A stretch of DNA of 64,000 bases, taken from positions 1,612,001 to 1,676,000 of the forward strand of contig NC_004663.1 in NCBI RefSeq assembly GCF_000011065.1, given 5' to 3'. Below are positions 22,950 through 31,440 of the stretch, piece by piece. A program made the position numbers and the translations under genes. Each line of letters opens with the position of its first letter. Within the stretch, counting starts at the first letter, position 1. The DNA comes from Bacteroides thetaiotaomicron VPI-5482. GTDB taxonomy: Bacteria; Bacteroidota; Bacteroidia; Bacteroidales; Bacteroidaceae. A model generated the notes under the pieces. It saw nothing but the letters and a program-made list of their open reading frames with translations, did not search any database and was not told where the DNA came from.

Positions 22950-23810
22950 TTATCCCAAGTAGGATTTGAGCAATTTACTACGATTACTTTGTCTTAGTCT
23001 TCTAATTGCTTTTTCTTTAATCTGACGAACGCGCTCACGTGTGAGACCAAACTTATCGCCGATTTCTTCCAATGTCATTTCTTGTTGTCCGATACCGAAA
23101 AACATCTGAATGATTTCTTTTTCTCTATCGGTTAACGTAGAAAGAGCTCTATCAATTTCCCTCGCAAGAGACTCATTAACCAGAGAGCGGTCCGCCATAG
23201 GCGAATCGTCATTAACCAACACATCCAGCAGGCTGTTGTCTTCTCCTTCCACAAAAGGTGCATCCACCGAAATATGACGGCCGGATACCTTCAGCGTATC
23301 AGAGATCTTGTCAACCGGAATTTCCAGCTCATCTGCCAACTCTTCGGGAGACGGACGCCGTTCGTTTTCCTGTTCGAACTTTGAGAAGGCTTTGCTGATC
23401 TTATTCAGCGAACCTACCTGATTCAACGGGAGACGAACAATACGCGACTGCTCTGCCAATGCTTGCAGAATAGACTGACGAATCCACCATACAGCGTAGC
23501 TGATAAACTTGAATCCACGTGTTTCATCAAACTTTTCGGCGGCTTTGATCAGTCCTAAATTGCCTTCATTAATCAAGTCAGGCAAACTCAAACCCTGGTT
23601 CTGGTACTGCTTAGCCACAGATACGACGAAACGAAGATTGGCACGTGTCAATTTTTCCAATGCTACACGGTCACCCTTACGAATGCGCTGAGCGAGTTCC
23701 ACTTCTTCCTCGACTGTAATCAGGTCCTCACGACCGATTTCCTGCAAATACTTGTCAAGAGAAGCGCTCTCTCTGTTAGTGATACTTTTGGTAATCTTTA
23801 GTTGTCTCAT
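22950..23810 (-). CDS. rpoD: Primary sigma factor RpoD (Bacteroidetes type)
   Basis: This sigma factor directs RNA polymerase to housekeeping promoters. The 286-residue protein is short and lacks region 1.1, like the primary sigma of Bacteroidetes. It has region 1.2 ([20 protein letters not shown]) and region 2 ([49 protein letters not shown]). Region 3 and region 4 follow, with the helix-turn-helix [20 protein letters not shown] near the end. It reads the TTTG/TAnnTTTG promoters seen throughout this window. It stands alone between the YkuD-like gene and htrA. Confidence 0.97.
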   Translation of the reverse strand: MRQLKITKSITNRESASLDKYLQEIGREDLITVEEEVELAQRIRKGDRVALEKLTRANLRFVVSVAKQYQNQGLSLPDLINEGNLGLIKAAEKFDETRGFKFISYAVWWIRQSILQALAEQSRIVRLPLNQVGSLNKISKAFSKFEQENERRPSPEELADELEIPVDKISDTLKVSGRHISVDAPFVEGEDNSLLDVLVNDDSPMADRSLVNESLAREIDRALSTLTDREKEIIQMFFGIGQQEMTLEEIGDKFGLTRERVRQIKEKAIRRLRQSNRSKLLKSYLG

Positions 23811-23833
23811 TCTTTAAAAACAGATTTGGAGTG

Positions 23834-23841
23834 CAAAGTTA
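23834..23841 (-). promoter_or_regulatory. -7 element of rpoD
   Basis: The minus strand reads TAACTTTG, matching TAnnTTTG, 23 bases before the rpoD start. A -33 element is not clear. Confidence 0.45.
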
Positions 23842-23905
23842 CGACAAATAATTTGTTAACATACATATTTAGGCAACTTTTTCACTATATTTTCAACTAA
23901 TAAAA

Positions 23906-23939
23906 CAAAAAAGAATGCCGACAAGTTGTGTGACGGCAT
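23906..23939 (-). terminator. Terminator of htrA
   Basis: A stem ATGCCG/CGGCAT (23915-23920 with 23934-23939), with further pairing inside, is followed on the minus strand by a T run (23906-23912). It lies 53 bases after the htrA stop. Confidence 0.75.
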
Positions 23940-23992
23940 CCTTTTTCTATTTCATTAGCTTATCCTACAATCTTCTTACCTTAATTTATAAT

Positions 23993-25528
23993 TTATTCCT
24001 GAGTCAGATCAACTGCAAAGTATCCGCGTTTACCGGATGGGAATACACCTGTCAGGAACAATACCTGATTCGGAGACTTAACAGCAGCTTTCATTGCTTC
24101 TTCCAGATCACTGACTTTGCGCATCGGCTGGTCATTAGCTTTCAGGATGATGAAGCCTTTGCGGACTCCTGCATCTGACATCTTACCGGAAGAAACACCT
24201 GTCACTTGCAGACCATAACCGAGGTTCAACTGTTTCTTCAAGTCATCCGGCAATTCTTTGAATGCAGCACCCAGGATGTCCATACCTGCGTCTTTTACAA
24301 TCTTCGTTGTGCCTTGTTCGTTCTTCAACGTTACTTCAACAGTCTTTTCCTTCTTATCACGCATCAGTTTTACTTTCACCTTATCACCAGGACGATGTTT
24401 AGCAAGAGCTTCCTGCAAGTCGGCCATATTTGAAACCTTCTTATTATCCAGACCGATAATTACGTCATCGACTTTGATATCAGCACCTGCAGCCGAGCCA
24501 CCTTCAACAATTTCAGAAACCCAGACTCCTTCTACTACACCCAGTGCCTTAGCTTTATCTGCCAAAGTAGTACCGGACTTATCAATCGGTTGTCTGTCAT
24601 CCATCAAGCTGCTGCCAATAGATCCTCCACGGATACCAAGCAAAGCACGCTGCACAGTTCCATATTGTTTCAGGTCAGCAATAACCTTCGTCATAATGCT
24701 GGTCGGAATAGCAAATCCATATCCGGCATAAGCTCCGGTCGGAGAAGAAAGTACAGAGTTGATACCTACCAGTTCTCCCTTAGCATTGACCAGTGCACCA
24801 CCACTATTTCCCTGGTTAATGGCAGCGTCTGTCTGGATAAAAGATTCTATACCACCATTATATACACCCAATGAACGGGCCTTTGCGCTGACGATACCGG
24901 CAGTTACAGTAGAGTTAAGATTGAACGGGTTACCTACTGCCAATACCCACTCGCCTACTTTCAGTGCATCAGAGTCACCTACCGGAATAGTCGGCAGATC
25001 ATCTCCTTCTATTTTCACTAATGCAAGGTCAGTGCTCGGGTCAGTACCGATTACACGTCCTTTAAACTCACGATTATCATTCAGCTTCACACTGATTTCA
25101 TCTGCACCTTCAATCACGTGGTTGTTGGTTACGATATAACCGTCTTTAGAGATAATCACTCCCGAGCCAAAACCTACGCGAGGCTGGGTTTGTACCTGAC
25201 GCTGTTGTCCACGTCCGTCACCGAAGAAGAAATCGAAAATATCCGGTGCCTGCTGAATCGTTTTAGTTTTGGATTCTTGCGTAGATCTTATATGTACAAC
25301 AGCATGAAGGGAGTTCTCAGCAGCCTGTGTCAAATCAACCGGCTGAGCGTTTACCGCATCAAAAGCAGCCAATTTGACATTGGGATTCTGCTTGAACATC
25401 TCATTAAAAGATGTTTCCTTGGCAGCTTCGTTAGATTGCAACAATTTGTAAGTTGTCAATCCTGCAACTCCTGAGCTCAGAAGAATAATTGCTCCTACTC
25501 CCAGAATGTTCTTTGTTGTCTGTTTCAT
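23993..25528 (-). CDS. htrA: Periplasmic serine protease Do (HtrA/DegP)
   Basis: This envelope protease and chaperone degrades misfolded periplasmic and outer-membrane proteins. The 511 residues have an N-terminal membrane/signal segment (about 7-28). The trypsin-like domain carries the full triad His137 (TNNHVIE), Asp167 (STDLALV) and Ser242 (QGNSGGA). PDZ1 (about 290-400) and PDZ2 (about 410-505) follow. It is monocistronic with a terminator. The 160-base upstream region carries direct GTTAAG repeats, which could be a stress-regulator site. Confidence 0.96.
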   Translation of the reverse strand: MKQTTKNILGVGAIILLSSGVAGLTTYKLLQSNEAAKETSFNEMFKQNPNVKLAAFDAVNAQPVDLTQAAENSLHAVVHIRSTQESKTKTIQQAPDIFDFFFGDGRGQQRQVQTQPRVGFGSGVIISKDGYIVTNNHVIEGADEISVKLNDNREFKGRVIGTDPSTDLALVKIEGDDLPTIPVGDSDALKVGEWVLAVGNPFNLNSTVTAGIVSAKARSLGVYNGGIESFIQTDAAINQGNSGGALVNAKGELVGINSVLSSPTGAYAGYGFAIPTSIMTKVIADLKQYGTVQRALLGIRGGSIGSSLMDDRQPIDKSGTTLADKAKALGVVEGVWVSEIVEGGSAAGADIKVDDVIIGLDNKKVSNMADLQEALAKHRPGDKVKVKLMRDKKEKTVEVTLKNEQGTTKIVKDAGMDILGAAFKELPDDLKKQLNLGYGLQVTGVSSGKMSDAGVRKGFIILKANDQPMRKVSDLEEAMKAAVKSPNQVLFLTGVFPSGKRGYFAVDLTQE

Positions 25529-25660
25529 GATTTATAATTCTTTAAAATGTTAATATTCGACATTGTTTTAACTTTTACGACGTTAAAATAATAACAAATA
25601 TCGTTCACTTATTCTACTTGTCACTCTTTTTTGTCCTCTTTTAACAGAGAATATTTAGGG

Positions 25661-25696
25661 CTTAACAGCGCTTAACGACAGCAACTGACAAATTTA
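25661..25696 (-). promoter_or_regulatory. Direct repeats and -7-like box upstream of htrA
   Basis: The minus strand carries GTTAAG-CGCT-GTTAAG (25661-25676), two six-base repeats with a ten-base period, close to one helical turn. TAAATTTG at 25689-25696 is a -7-like box upstream of them. The spacing resembles tandem response-regulator sites such as those of CpxR, but that link is only an analogy. Confidence 0.35.
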
Positions 25697-25707
25697 CATT
25701 CGTTGTA

Positions 25708-25733
25708 TGTCAGATGGCTTTAACAGTCTGACA
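25708..25733 (-). terminator. Hairpin after the epimerase gene
   Basis: A seven-pair stem TGTCAGA/TCTGACA (25708-25714 with 25727-25733) lies 15 bases after the epimerase stop. There is no T run, so it may stabilise the 3' end rather than terminate transcription. Confidence 0.35.
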
Positions 25734-25747
25734 TTCATTCAGTAAGA

Positions 25748-26899
25748 TCAGATTTTCATGACACCAATTCCGGGTAAGTCATTCAATGTGATTTTTCCAT
25801 TCACTACTTCCACTCCTTTGAAGCGGTCGTTGGAGATAAGCAGGTTTCCATCAAGGTCGGCAAAATCGACTGCCGGAGAAAATTGCGAGGCAGCAGATAT
25901 CGCACACGAAGTCTCCGTCATACACCCCACCATCACGCGCATTCCCAAAGCATGTGCCAGCGTGACCATCTTCCATGCTTCACGCATTCCGGTACATTTC
26001 ATCAATTTAATATTGATTCCCGTAAATGCACCTTTCAAAGCGGCTACATCCCCTAAACGCTGCAACGACTCGTCGGCAAATACAGGCAAAGGACTTTGTT
26101 GCGTCACCCAAGCAATGTCGTCCAACTGCTCTTTCGGCATAGGCTGCTCTATCATCACAATCCCTTTCTCTTTCAGCCAATGAATCATATCGAGTGCATA
26201 TTGGCGGTCTTTCCAGCCCTGGTTGGCATCAACGGCTATCGGCAGGTCCGTTACCGAACGGATTGTCTCTATCATTTCCTTATCATTGTCTCTTCCCAGC
26301 TTCACCTTTAATATATTAAACAGACCGGCACATTCTTTTGTTTTCGCACGGACCACATCGGGCGTATCAATACCAATCGTAAAGGTGGTAGAAGGCGTCT
26401 TCTCTTTGTTCAATCCCCATATCTTATACCAAGGCGCTCCCAGCAGCTTTCCCACCAAGTCATGAAGGGCAATATCCACCGCAGCTTTTGCTGCCGTGTC
26501 TTTAGGCGACAGACTGTCAACGTATGACAAAATGTCCTCTAATTGAAAAGGATCGCTGAATTGCTCCAGATTTACTTTTTTAAGGAAGTTCATTACCGAC
26601 TCCACTGTTTCTCCGAGATAAGGGGGCATAGACGCTTCTCCATACCCGGTCACCCCTTCATATTCGATCTCTACCTGCACATCGGGCGTAGTAGTACGCG
26701 AATAAGTGGCTACCGTAAAGACATGCCTCAACTTTAACTCATAAGGGAAAAAAGTCATTTTCATCTTTCCCCCTATACCATATTTATTAATATGAATAGC
26801 AGAAGGCATACATTCTCCCGCCAATACCTGACTGACAGCTATTCCGGAACCTAAAGTCGCAAAGGCAGCCGTTTTCAGAAAATCTCTTCTATTTGGCAT
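25748..26899 (-). CDS. L-Ala-D/L-Glu (dipeptide) epimerase, enolase superfamily
   Basis: The enzyme epimerises the second residue of murein dipeptides such as L-Ala-D-Glu, so that the peptide can be degraded. The 383 residues start with a twin-arginine-like leader (MPNRRDFLKTAAFATLGSG), suggesting export. The enolase-superfamily barrel has the catalytic Lys198-x-Lys200 (LKVKLG) and Lys298 (NIKLMK). Metal ligands are Asp224 (VDANQG), Glu251 (MIEQP) and Asp276 (FADES). It is 18 bases downstream of the NlpC/P60 peptidase gene that would supply the dipeptide. Confidence 0.92.
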   Translation of the reverse strand: MPNRRDFLKTAAFATLGSGIAVSQVLAGECMPSAIHINKYGIGGKMKMTFFPYELKLRHVFTVATYSRTTTPDVQVEIEYEGVTGYGEASMPPYLGETVESVMNFLKKVNLEQFSDPFQLEDILSYVDSLSPKDTAAKAAVDIALHDLVGKLLGAPWYKIWGLNKEKTPSTTFTIGIDTPDVVRAKTKECAGLFNILKVKLGRDNDKEMIETIRSVTDLPIAVDANQGWKDRQYALDMIHWLKEKGIVMIEQPMPKEQLDDIAWVTQQSPLPVFADESLQRLGDVAALKGAFTGINIKLMKCTGMREAWKMVTLAHALGMRVMVGCMTETSCAISAASQFSPAVDFADLDGNLLISNDRFKGVEVVNGKITLNDLPGIGVMKI

Positions 26900-26917
26900 T
26901 TGTTTAATGGATAATGG

Positions 26918-27904
26918 TTAGTGATGTAGATAATAGAGGTTATGGTCGGTGGTATTCATACCTTTCTCCTTATTTATATAGGGCAGGAAGCGAGTGGCAA
27001 AAAGCAGACGACCGGTGTTGAACTCATCGTAGCACTCGTCTTCGGGATCAAAGCTGCTGATATGTACGTCTCCCAAGGCATGGATGAAGCGTTTATTACC
27101 CAGGTAGATGCCGACGTGTGAGATGCCTTCTTTACGGTCGGCTGTAGCTTTACGACCGAAGAAGACGAGGTCTCCGCGTTGCACGTTGGAGAAATCAGGG
27201 GCTATCTCAATACGTTCGCCTACATAAGCCTGTTGTGACGCATCTCTTGGGATGATAATATCATGCATAAAGAGTACGGTCCGGACCAGCCCGCTGCAAT
27301 CAACTCCTTTCGAAGAAGTCCCTGCCCACAGATAGGGAATTCCGATCATTGTATAAGCAGTTTTAATAATACTTTCAGCATCTTGTTTCAACGAAGCTCT
27401 CCATTTACTCTCTGGTTGTGAAATATGTCTGGAGATATAAGCCTGGCGGCCATCCGGATAAGACACCTTGTAAAAATGCCCTTTACTTCCCTCCCACTTC
27501 AGGCGATTGCCAGCAACAACATCCGATACGGTCTGCGAGTCGTCATCCGGTTTTTCATACGTAAATCCGTAGTGGGAAGTCACCACAATCTTCTCTGCAC
27601 GGTTCCATTCATCATATTTCTCTTTCGACATCGGCGTAATCACCATCCGATGCACCCATCCCGTATAGTCATCCGGAGTCTGAATCTCGTACCAGCCGGT
27701 GTATTGCAATACCTTGACCGGCATCCCAAGCAGTGCCTGCGTGCTCATTCCGGAAGTAAACTTACCTTCATCACGCATATTACAAACAGAAATGTGTACT
27801 ACCCCATAAGCTGAATCAGCAGGCATGGGGCGTATTTCCTGAGCTTTCAGACTAACTACTGCTACTACCAGCAAGCAATAGAAAAAAAGGATATTTTTCT
27901 TCAT
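26918..27904 (-). CDS. NlpC/P60 peptidase (dipeptidyl-peptidase VI type)
   Basis: This exported cysteine peptidase releases L-Ala-D-Glu from murein peptides. The 328-residue protein has a signal peptide (MKKNILFFYCLLVVAVVSLK), two SH3b-like domains (about 30-95 and 105-162) and an NlpC/P60 domain. That domain has Cys203 (GVDCSGLV), His263 (ISHVGIY) and His275 (FIHALGD). The reading frame opens at 27928 on an alternative codon, but the ATG at 27904 starts a clean signal peptide. It forms an operon with the dipeptide epimerase, so together they recycle peptidoglycan dipeptides. Confidence 0.92.
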   Translation of the reverse strand: MKKNILFFYCLLVVAVVSLKAQEIRPMPADSAYGVVHISVCNMRDEGKFTSGMSTQALLGMPVKVLQYTGWYEIQTPDDYTGWVHRMVITPMSKEKYDEWNRAEKIVVTSHYGFTYEKPDDDSQTVSDVVAGNRLKWEGSKGHFYKVSYPDGRQAYISRHISQPESKWRASLKQDAESIIKTAYTMIGIPYLWAGTSSKGVDCSGLVRTVLFMHDIIIPRDASQQAYVGERIEIAPDFSNVQRGDLVFFGRKATADRKEGISHVGIYLGNKRFIHALGDVHISSFDPEDECYDEFNTGRLLFATRFLPYINKEKGMNTTDHNLYYLHH

Positions 27905-27960
27905 TGAATCATGATTTAATGATAGCAAAGGTAGAAATTATTTCTATTTGTGACACTTTC

Positions 27961-27993
27961 TTTGGCTAAAACAAAATAAATGACGTACTTTTG
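27961..27993 (+). promoter_or_regulatory. Promoter of rnpB
   Basis: TTTG at 27961-27964, a 21-base spacer and TACTTTTG at 27986-27993 make a near-ideal Bacteroides promoter. It starts transcription about seven bases later, at the 5' end of the RNase P RNA. Confidence 0.85.
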
Positions 27994-27999
27994 CAGTCT

Positions 28000-28361
28000 A
28001 AAGCAGTTGGCCGGTCTGTCGCGTGCGCGTTTCGTGCAGGAGGAAAGTCCGGGCAACACAGAGCATCCTACTTCCTAACAGAAAGCTGTCCGCGAGGGTA
28101 GAGTAACGTAGAAGAAAATAACCGCCGCTCCTTTCGGGGAGAGGTAAGGGTGAGAAGGTGGGGTAAGAGCCTACCAGCAGCATGGTGACATGTGGGCTGT
28201 ACGTCTTAGGAGTTGTAAGGTCATGTAAACCGGCGTTATGAGAGTTGCTCGCTCCATGTCGGAGGGTAGACCGCTAAAGTGTCGTGGTGACACGCCACTC
28301 AGATAAATGACAGGCACCTTATTATATAAGGTACAGAACTCGGCTTATAGGCTGACTGCTT
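28000..28361 (+). ncRNA. rnpB: RNase P RNA (bacterial type A)
   Basis: This catalytic RNA matures tRNA 5' ends. The 5' P4 core GAGGAAAGTCCGGGC (about 28038-28052) is diagnostic. The 3' part has the CAGATAAATGACAGGC-like core near 28300-28315 and ACAGAACTCGGCTTATAGG. P1 is formed by AGCAGTTGGCC near 28002 and GGCTGACTGCT near 28350, followed at once by a T-rich terminator. It is followed after about 38 bases by the YihY gene. Confidence 0.96.
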
Positions 28362-28373
28362 TTTTTCTTTTTT
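28361..28373 (+). terminator. T-rich end of rnpB
   Basis: The P1 stem of RNase P RNA is followed directly by TTTTTTTCTTTTTT, so the terminal helix plus the T run should stop transcription before the YihY gene. Some read-through into that gene is possible because no other promoter is evident. Confidence 0.65.
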
Positions 28374-28398
28374 AAACTGCTTTTTTAAATTCTGGGCC

Positions 28399-29718
28399 AT
28401 GAAGAAGAAAATCACCGATATATGGAAATTCATCACGTATGACATCTGGCGCATCACGGAAGATGAAGTGACTAGAACGAAGTTCTCGCTCTACAATATT
28501 ATTAAAACCGTCTATCTCTGCATCAATCGATTTACCAAAGACCGGATGGCTAATAAGGCCTCAGCACTGACATATAGCACACTGCTTGCTATTGTACCTA
28601 TACTTGCTATCCTTTTTGCCGTAGCCCGCGGATTCGGATTTGATAATCTGATGGAGCATCAGTTCCGCAGCGGCTTCGGAGGAAACACCGAAACGACAGA
28701 AGCTATTCTTTCGTTTGTCAACTCCTACCTGTCTCAAACCAAAGGCGGCATTTTCATTGGAGTAGGTCTGGTGATGTTGTTATGGACCGTTATTAATCTG
28801 GTGAGTAACATTGAAATCACCTTCAACCGTATTTGGGAAGTCAAGAAAGCACGCTCCATGTACCGCAAGATAACAGACTACTTCTCGATGTTTCTGCTCA
28901 TGCCGATTCTGATTGTCGTTTCGGGAGGACTTTCTTTATTTGTAAGTACTGTACTCAAGCAGATGGACGATTTCGTTTTACTGGCTCCTGTCATGAAATT
29001 CTCAATACGCCTGATCCCATTTGTCTTAACCTGGCTAATGTTCACCGGACTCTACATTTTCATGCCCAACACGAAAGTGAAATTCAAACATGCACTGATT
29101 GCAGGCATTTTGGCAGGCTCCGCTTATCAGGCTTTCCAGTTCTTGTATATCAACAGCCAGTTATGGGTATCGAAATACAATGCTATTTACGGTAGCTTTG
29201 CCGCCCTCCCCTTGTTTCTGCTATGGCTGCAAATCTCGTGGACAATCTGTTTGTTTGGGGCCGAATTGACCTATGCCGGACAAAATATCCGCAGTTTTAG
29301 CTTCGATCAGGACACCCGTAACATCAGCAGACGTTACCGTGATTTCATTTCTATCCTTATCATGTCACTGATCGCCAAACGGTTTGAAAAAAACGAGCCG
29401 CCTTATACAGCCATGGAGATATCGGAAGAACACCAAATCCCGATCCGACTGACTAATCAAGTACTTTATCAGTTGCAAGAGATAGACCTGATTCACGAAG
29501 TAGTGACCGACCAGAAAAGTGAAGATATTGGCTATCAGCCTTCAATGGATATCAACCAACTGAATGTAGCCATTCTGCTTGACCGCCTGGATACGTATGG
29601 CTCCGAAAACTTTAAGATAGACAAGGATGAAGAGTTCAATGACGAGTGGAAAGTACTGACTGAGTCCAGAGAAGAGTACTATAAGAAAGCAAGTAAAGTA
29701 CTACTGAAAGATCTGTAA
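28399..29718 (+). CDS. YihY/BrkB-family membrane protein with winged-helix-like tail
   Basis: This is an inner-membrane protein of the YihY family, once miscalled ribonuclease BN; its function is not established. The 439 residues include about six hydrophobic helices between residues 50 and 295. Family motifs include RMANKASALTYSTLLAIVPI near 50 and GAELTYAGQN near 290. The last 130 residues are soluble, and the stretch YTAMEISEEHQIPIRLTNQV followed by LYQLQEIDLIHEV looks like a winged-helix domain similar to Rrf2. That tail is longer than in proteobacterial YihY. Confidence 0.85.
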   Translation: MKKKITDIWKFITYDIWRITEDEVTRTKFSLYNIIKTVYLCINRFTKDRMANKASALTYSTLLAIVPILAILFAVARGFGFDNLMEHQFRSGFGGNTETTEAILSFVNSYLSQTKGGIFIGVGLVMLLWTVINLVSNIEITFNRIWEVKKARSMYRKITDYFSMFLLMPILIVVSGGLSLFVSTVLKQMDDFVLLAPVMKFSIRLIPFVLTWLMFTGLYIFMPNTKVKFKHALIAGILAGSAYQAFQFLYINSQLWVSKYNAIYGSFAALPLFLLWLQISWTICLFGAELTYAGQNIRSFSFDQDTRNISRRYRDFISILIMSLIAKRFEKNEPPYTAMEISEEHQIPIRLTNQVLYQLQEIDLIHEVVTDQKSEDIGYQPSMDINQLNVAILLDRLDTYGSENFKIDKDEEFNDEWKVLTESREEYYKKASKVLLKDL

Positions 29719-29836
29719 AAACAGGCTTTGTTGTATCTGTTTTTTACCAAAAAAAATACTCACAAGCACTCATATTCGTAAACAACTAATAGTCAACACC
29801 TTACAATGAATGATTTTTAGTTTAAAAGAAACAGTG

Positions 29837-29903
29837 CGTTGGTTTTAAAGGAAAGCCTCGTTGGTTTTAAAGGAACGGCTTCTTCCTTTTAAACCAACGA
29901 GGC
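29837..29903. terminator. Large hairpin with a spare third arm between convergent genes
   Basis: CGTTGGTTTTAAAGGAA occurs directly at 29837-29853 and 29859-29875, and nearly inverted at 29883-29899. The second copy and the inverted copy extend to a 21-pair stem (29855-29875 with 29883-29903). It lies between YihY (rightward) and the nitroreductase (leftward), so it could terminate both. The first copy could compete for pairing. Confidence 0.6.
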
Positions 29904-29954
29904 CTTCTCTTATATATCTACTTCTCAAAAGTATGGAATATACATTTTTTTCAA

Positions 29955-30491
29955 TTAATACCGATTATAAGAAATGACCTTTTCTTTCGTCTTCCTCATC
30001 TTCTTTCGTTTTTCTTTCACCGGATACCCGATAGCGATATCCAACAGCAAGCGTTTAGAAGCAGGAATCCCAGTCAATTGCTTTATCTCTTTTTCATCAA
30101 ACCACCCCAAAATACAAGACCCCAGTCCTTCACTTTCGGCAGCTAATGTAATATGAGCGGCAGCAATACCAATATCAATCAACGGGAAATGCTTATCCTT
30201 TACTTTACCCCCAAGCAGGGATGTAATATTGGCAGACTCTTCCACTATCAGAATATGCACAGGGGCATCTTTAGCAAACTTATTCATCCCTAGTCCAGCT
30301 GCTGCCCTACCTACTTTTAAAGCCAGCTCATGATCTGTCACTACCACAAACTTCCACGGCTGCGCATTGCAGGCAGAAGGAGACAGACGGGCAGCTTCCA
30401 GAATCCGTTCCAGCTTCTCCGCTTCTACCGGACGACCTTTATCATATGCCCGGTCACTTTGGCGAGACAACACTAATTGCAGAAAATCCAT
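29955..30491 (-). CDS. Nitroreductase family protein
   Basis: This is a likely FMN-dependent NAD(P)H oxidoreductase. The 178 residues carry the family pattern: SRQSDRAYDKGRPVEAEKLE, then RLSPSACNAQPWKFVVVTD, where the Ser-x-x-Asn-x-Gln-Pro loop contacts FMN. The C-terminal AESEGLGSCILGW and PASKRLLLDIAIGYP motifs follow. It reads in the same direction as ribE, which lies 57 bases upstream and makes the precursor of its flavin, so co-expression is plausible. The natural substrate is unknown. Confidence 0.9.
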   Translation of the reverse strand: MDFLQLVLSRQSDRAYDKGRPVEAEKLERILEAARLSPSACNAQPWKFVVVTDHELALKVGRAAAGLGMNKFAKDAPVHILIVEESANITSLLGGKVKDKHFPLIDIGIAAAHITLAAESEGLGSCILGWFDEKEIKQLTGIPASKRLLLDIAIGYPVKEKRKKMRKTKEKVISYNRY

Positions 30492-30548
30492 CCAATTTAG
30501 GGTTTTACGATTTATAAATTACGATTGAAGCTAACAATTCCCAATTGA

Positions 30549-31151
30549 CTATTTATATTGAATCATCCGGCTGATATACTTGCCGATGATATCAAACTCA
30601 ATGTTCACTACGCTACCGATCTCGAACGTATGAAAGTTAGTATGCTCATAAGTATAAGGAATAATAGCTACCTGGAAAGTATCATCCGTCGGATTACATA
30701 CCGTCAAGCTGACACCATTTACAGTGACTGACCCCTTATCCACTGTGATATAGCCACGTTTCGCCATTTCCTTATCAAATGCGTATTTGAATGTAAAATA
30801 CCAGCTTCCGTCCGCATCCTTTATTTCCACACAAGTAGCGGTCTGGTCCACATGCCCCTGTACGATATGTCCGTCCAGACGGCCATTCATCATCATGCTG
30901 CGCTCTACATTCACCTTATCGCCCACTTTCAGCAAACCAAGATTCGAACGGTCCAACGTTTCTTTCATGGCAGTTACCGTATACGTATCATCGGTCAAGT
31001 TCACTACCGTCAGGCATACTCCATTGTGAGAAATACTCTGATCAATCTTCAGCTCATTTACAAACGAACACTTAAATGTAAAGTGTATATTCTCCTGGTC
31101 TTTCACCAGTGCTACCAAGGTAGCATACTCTTCTACGATTCCAGAAAACAT
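30549..31151 (-). CDS. ribE: Riboflavin synthase alpha chain
   Basis: The enzyme converts two molecules of 6,7-dimethyl-8-ribityllumazine to riboflavin. The 200 residues form two similar lumazine-binding barrels: the first starts MFSGIVEEYA and has ISHNGVCLTVVNL; the second has GHIVQGHVDQTATC and VTVNGVSLTVCNPT. Both carry the NGVxLTV signature. The start ATG gives the strictly conserved MFxGIVE N terminus. No FMN riboswitch is visible in the short leader. Confidence 0.96.
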   Translation of the reverse strand: MFSGIVEEYATLVALVKDQENIHFTFKCSFVNELKIDQSISHNGVCLTVVNLTDDTYTVTAMKETLDRSNLGLLKVGDKVNVERSMMMNGRLDGHIVQGHVDQTATCVEIKDADGSWYFTFKYAFDKEMAKRGYITVDKGSVTVNGVSLTVCNPTDDTFQVAIIPYTYEHTNFHTFEIGSVVNIEFDIIGKYISRMIQYK

Positions 31152-31279
31152 AATGTTAATTATTAATGTTCTACAATAAAAGACTGACTAAAAAGGGAAA
31201 TAAGAGAGCTTCTAAACCTTTTAGCCAACTATACTAATATATTAGCTTTTTCATCAACAGCTGCGCTAATATAATAGCA

Positions 31280-31287
31280 CAAAGATA
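31280..31287 (-). promoter_or_regulatory. -7 element of ribE
   Basis: The minus strand reads TATCTTTG about 129 bases before ribE. The -33 element is unclear. It shares the intergenic region with the divergent histidine kinase gene. Confidence 0.45.
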
Positions 31288-31440
31288 CGAATAAGGAAGG
31301 AAGTTGGAAAACTTTCTGTTTTTTTTCATATATTGCAAAGGTTAACTTGTGAATAAATTCCGCCCGTTCGTTCATTTTATTTTTTAAAGAGAAAAAATAA
31401 ACGGAGTTTTGTGATAGGTTTTACTAAACAAGAAGAATAT

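Noticed and set aside
31152..31280. FMN riboswitch in front of ribE
   Set aside because: The leader is short and AT-rich and has none of the conserved RFN-element segments.
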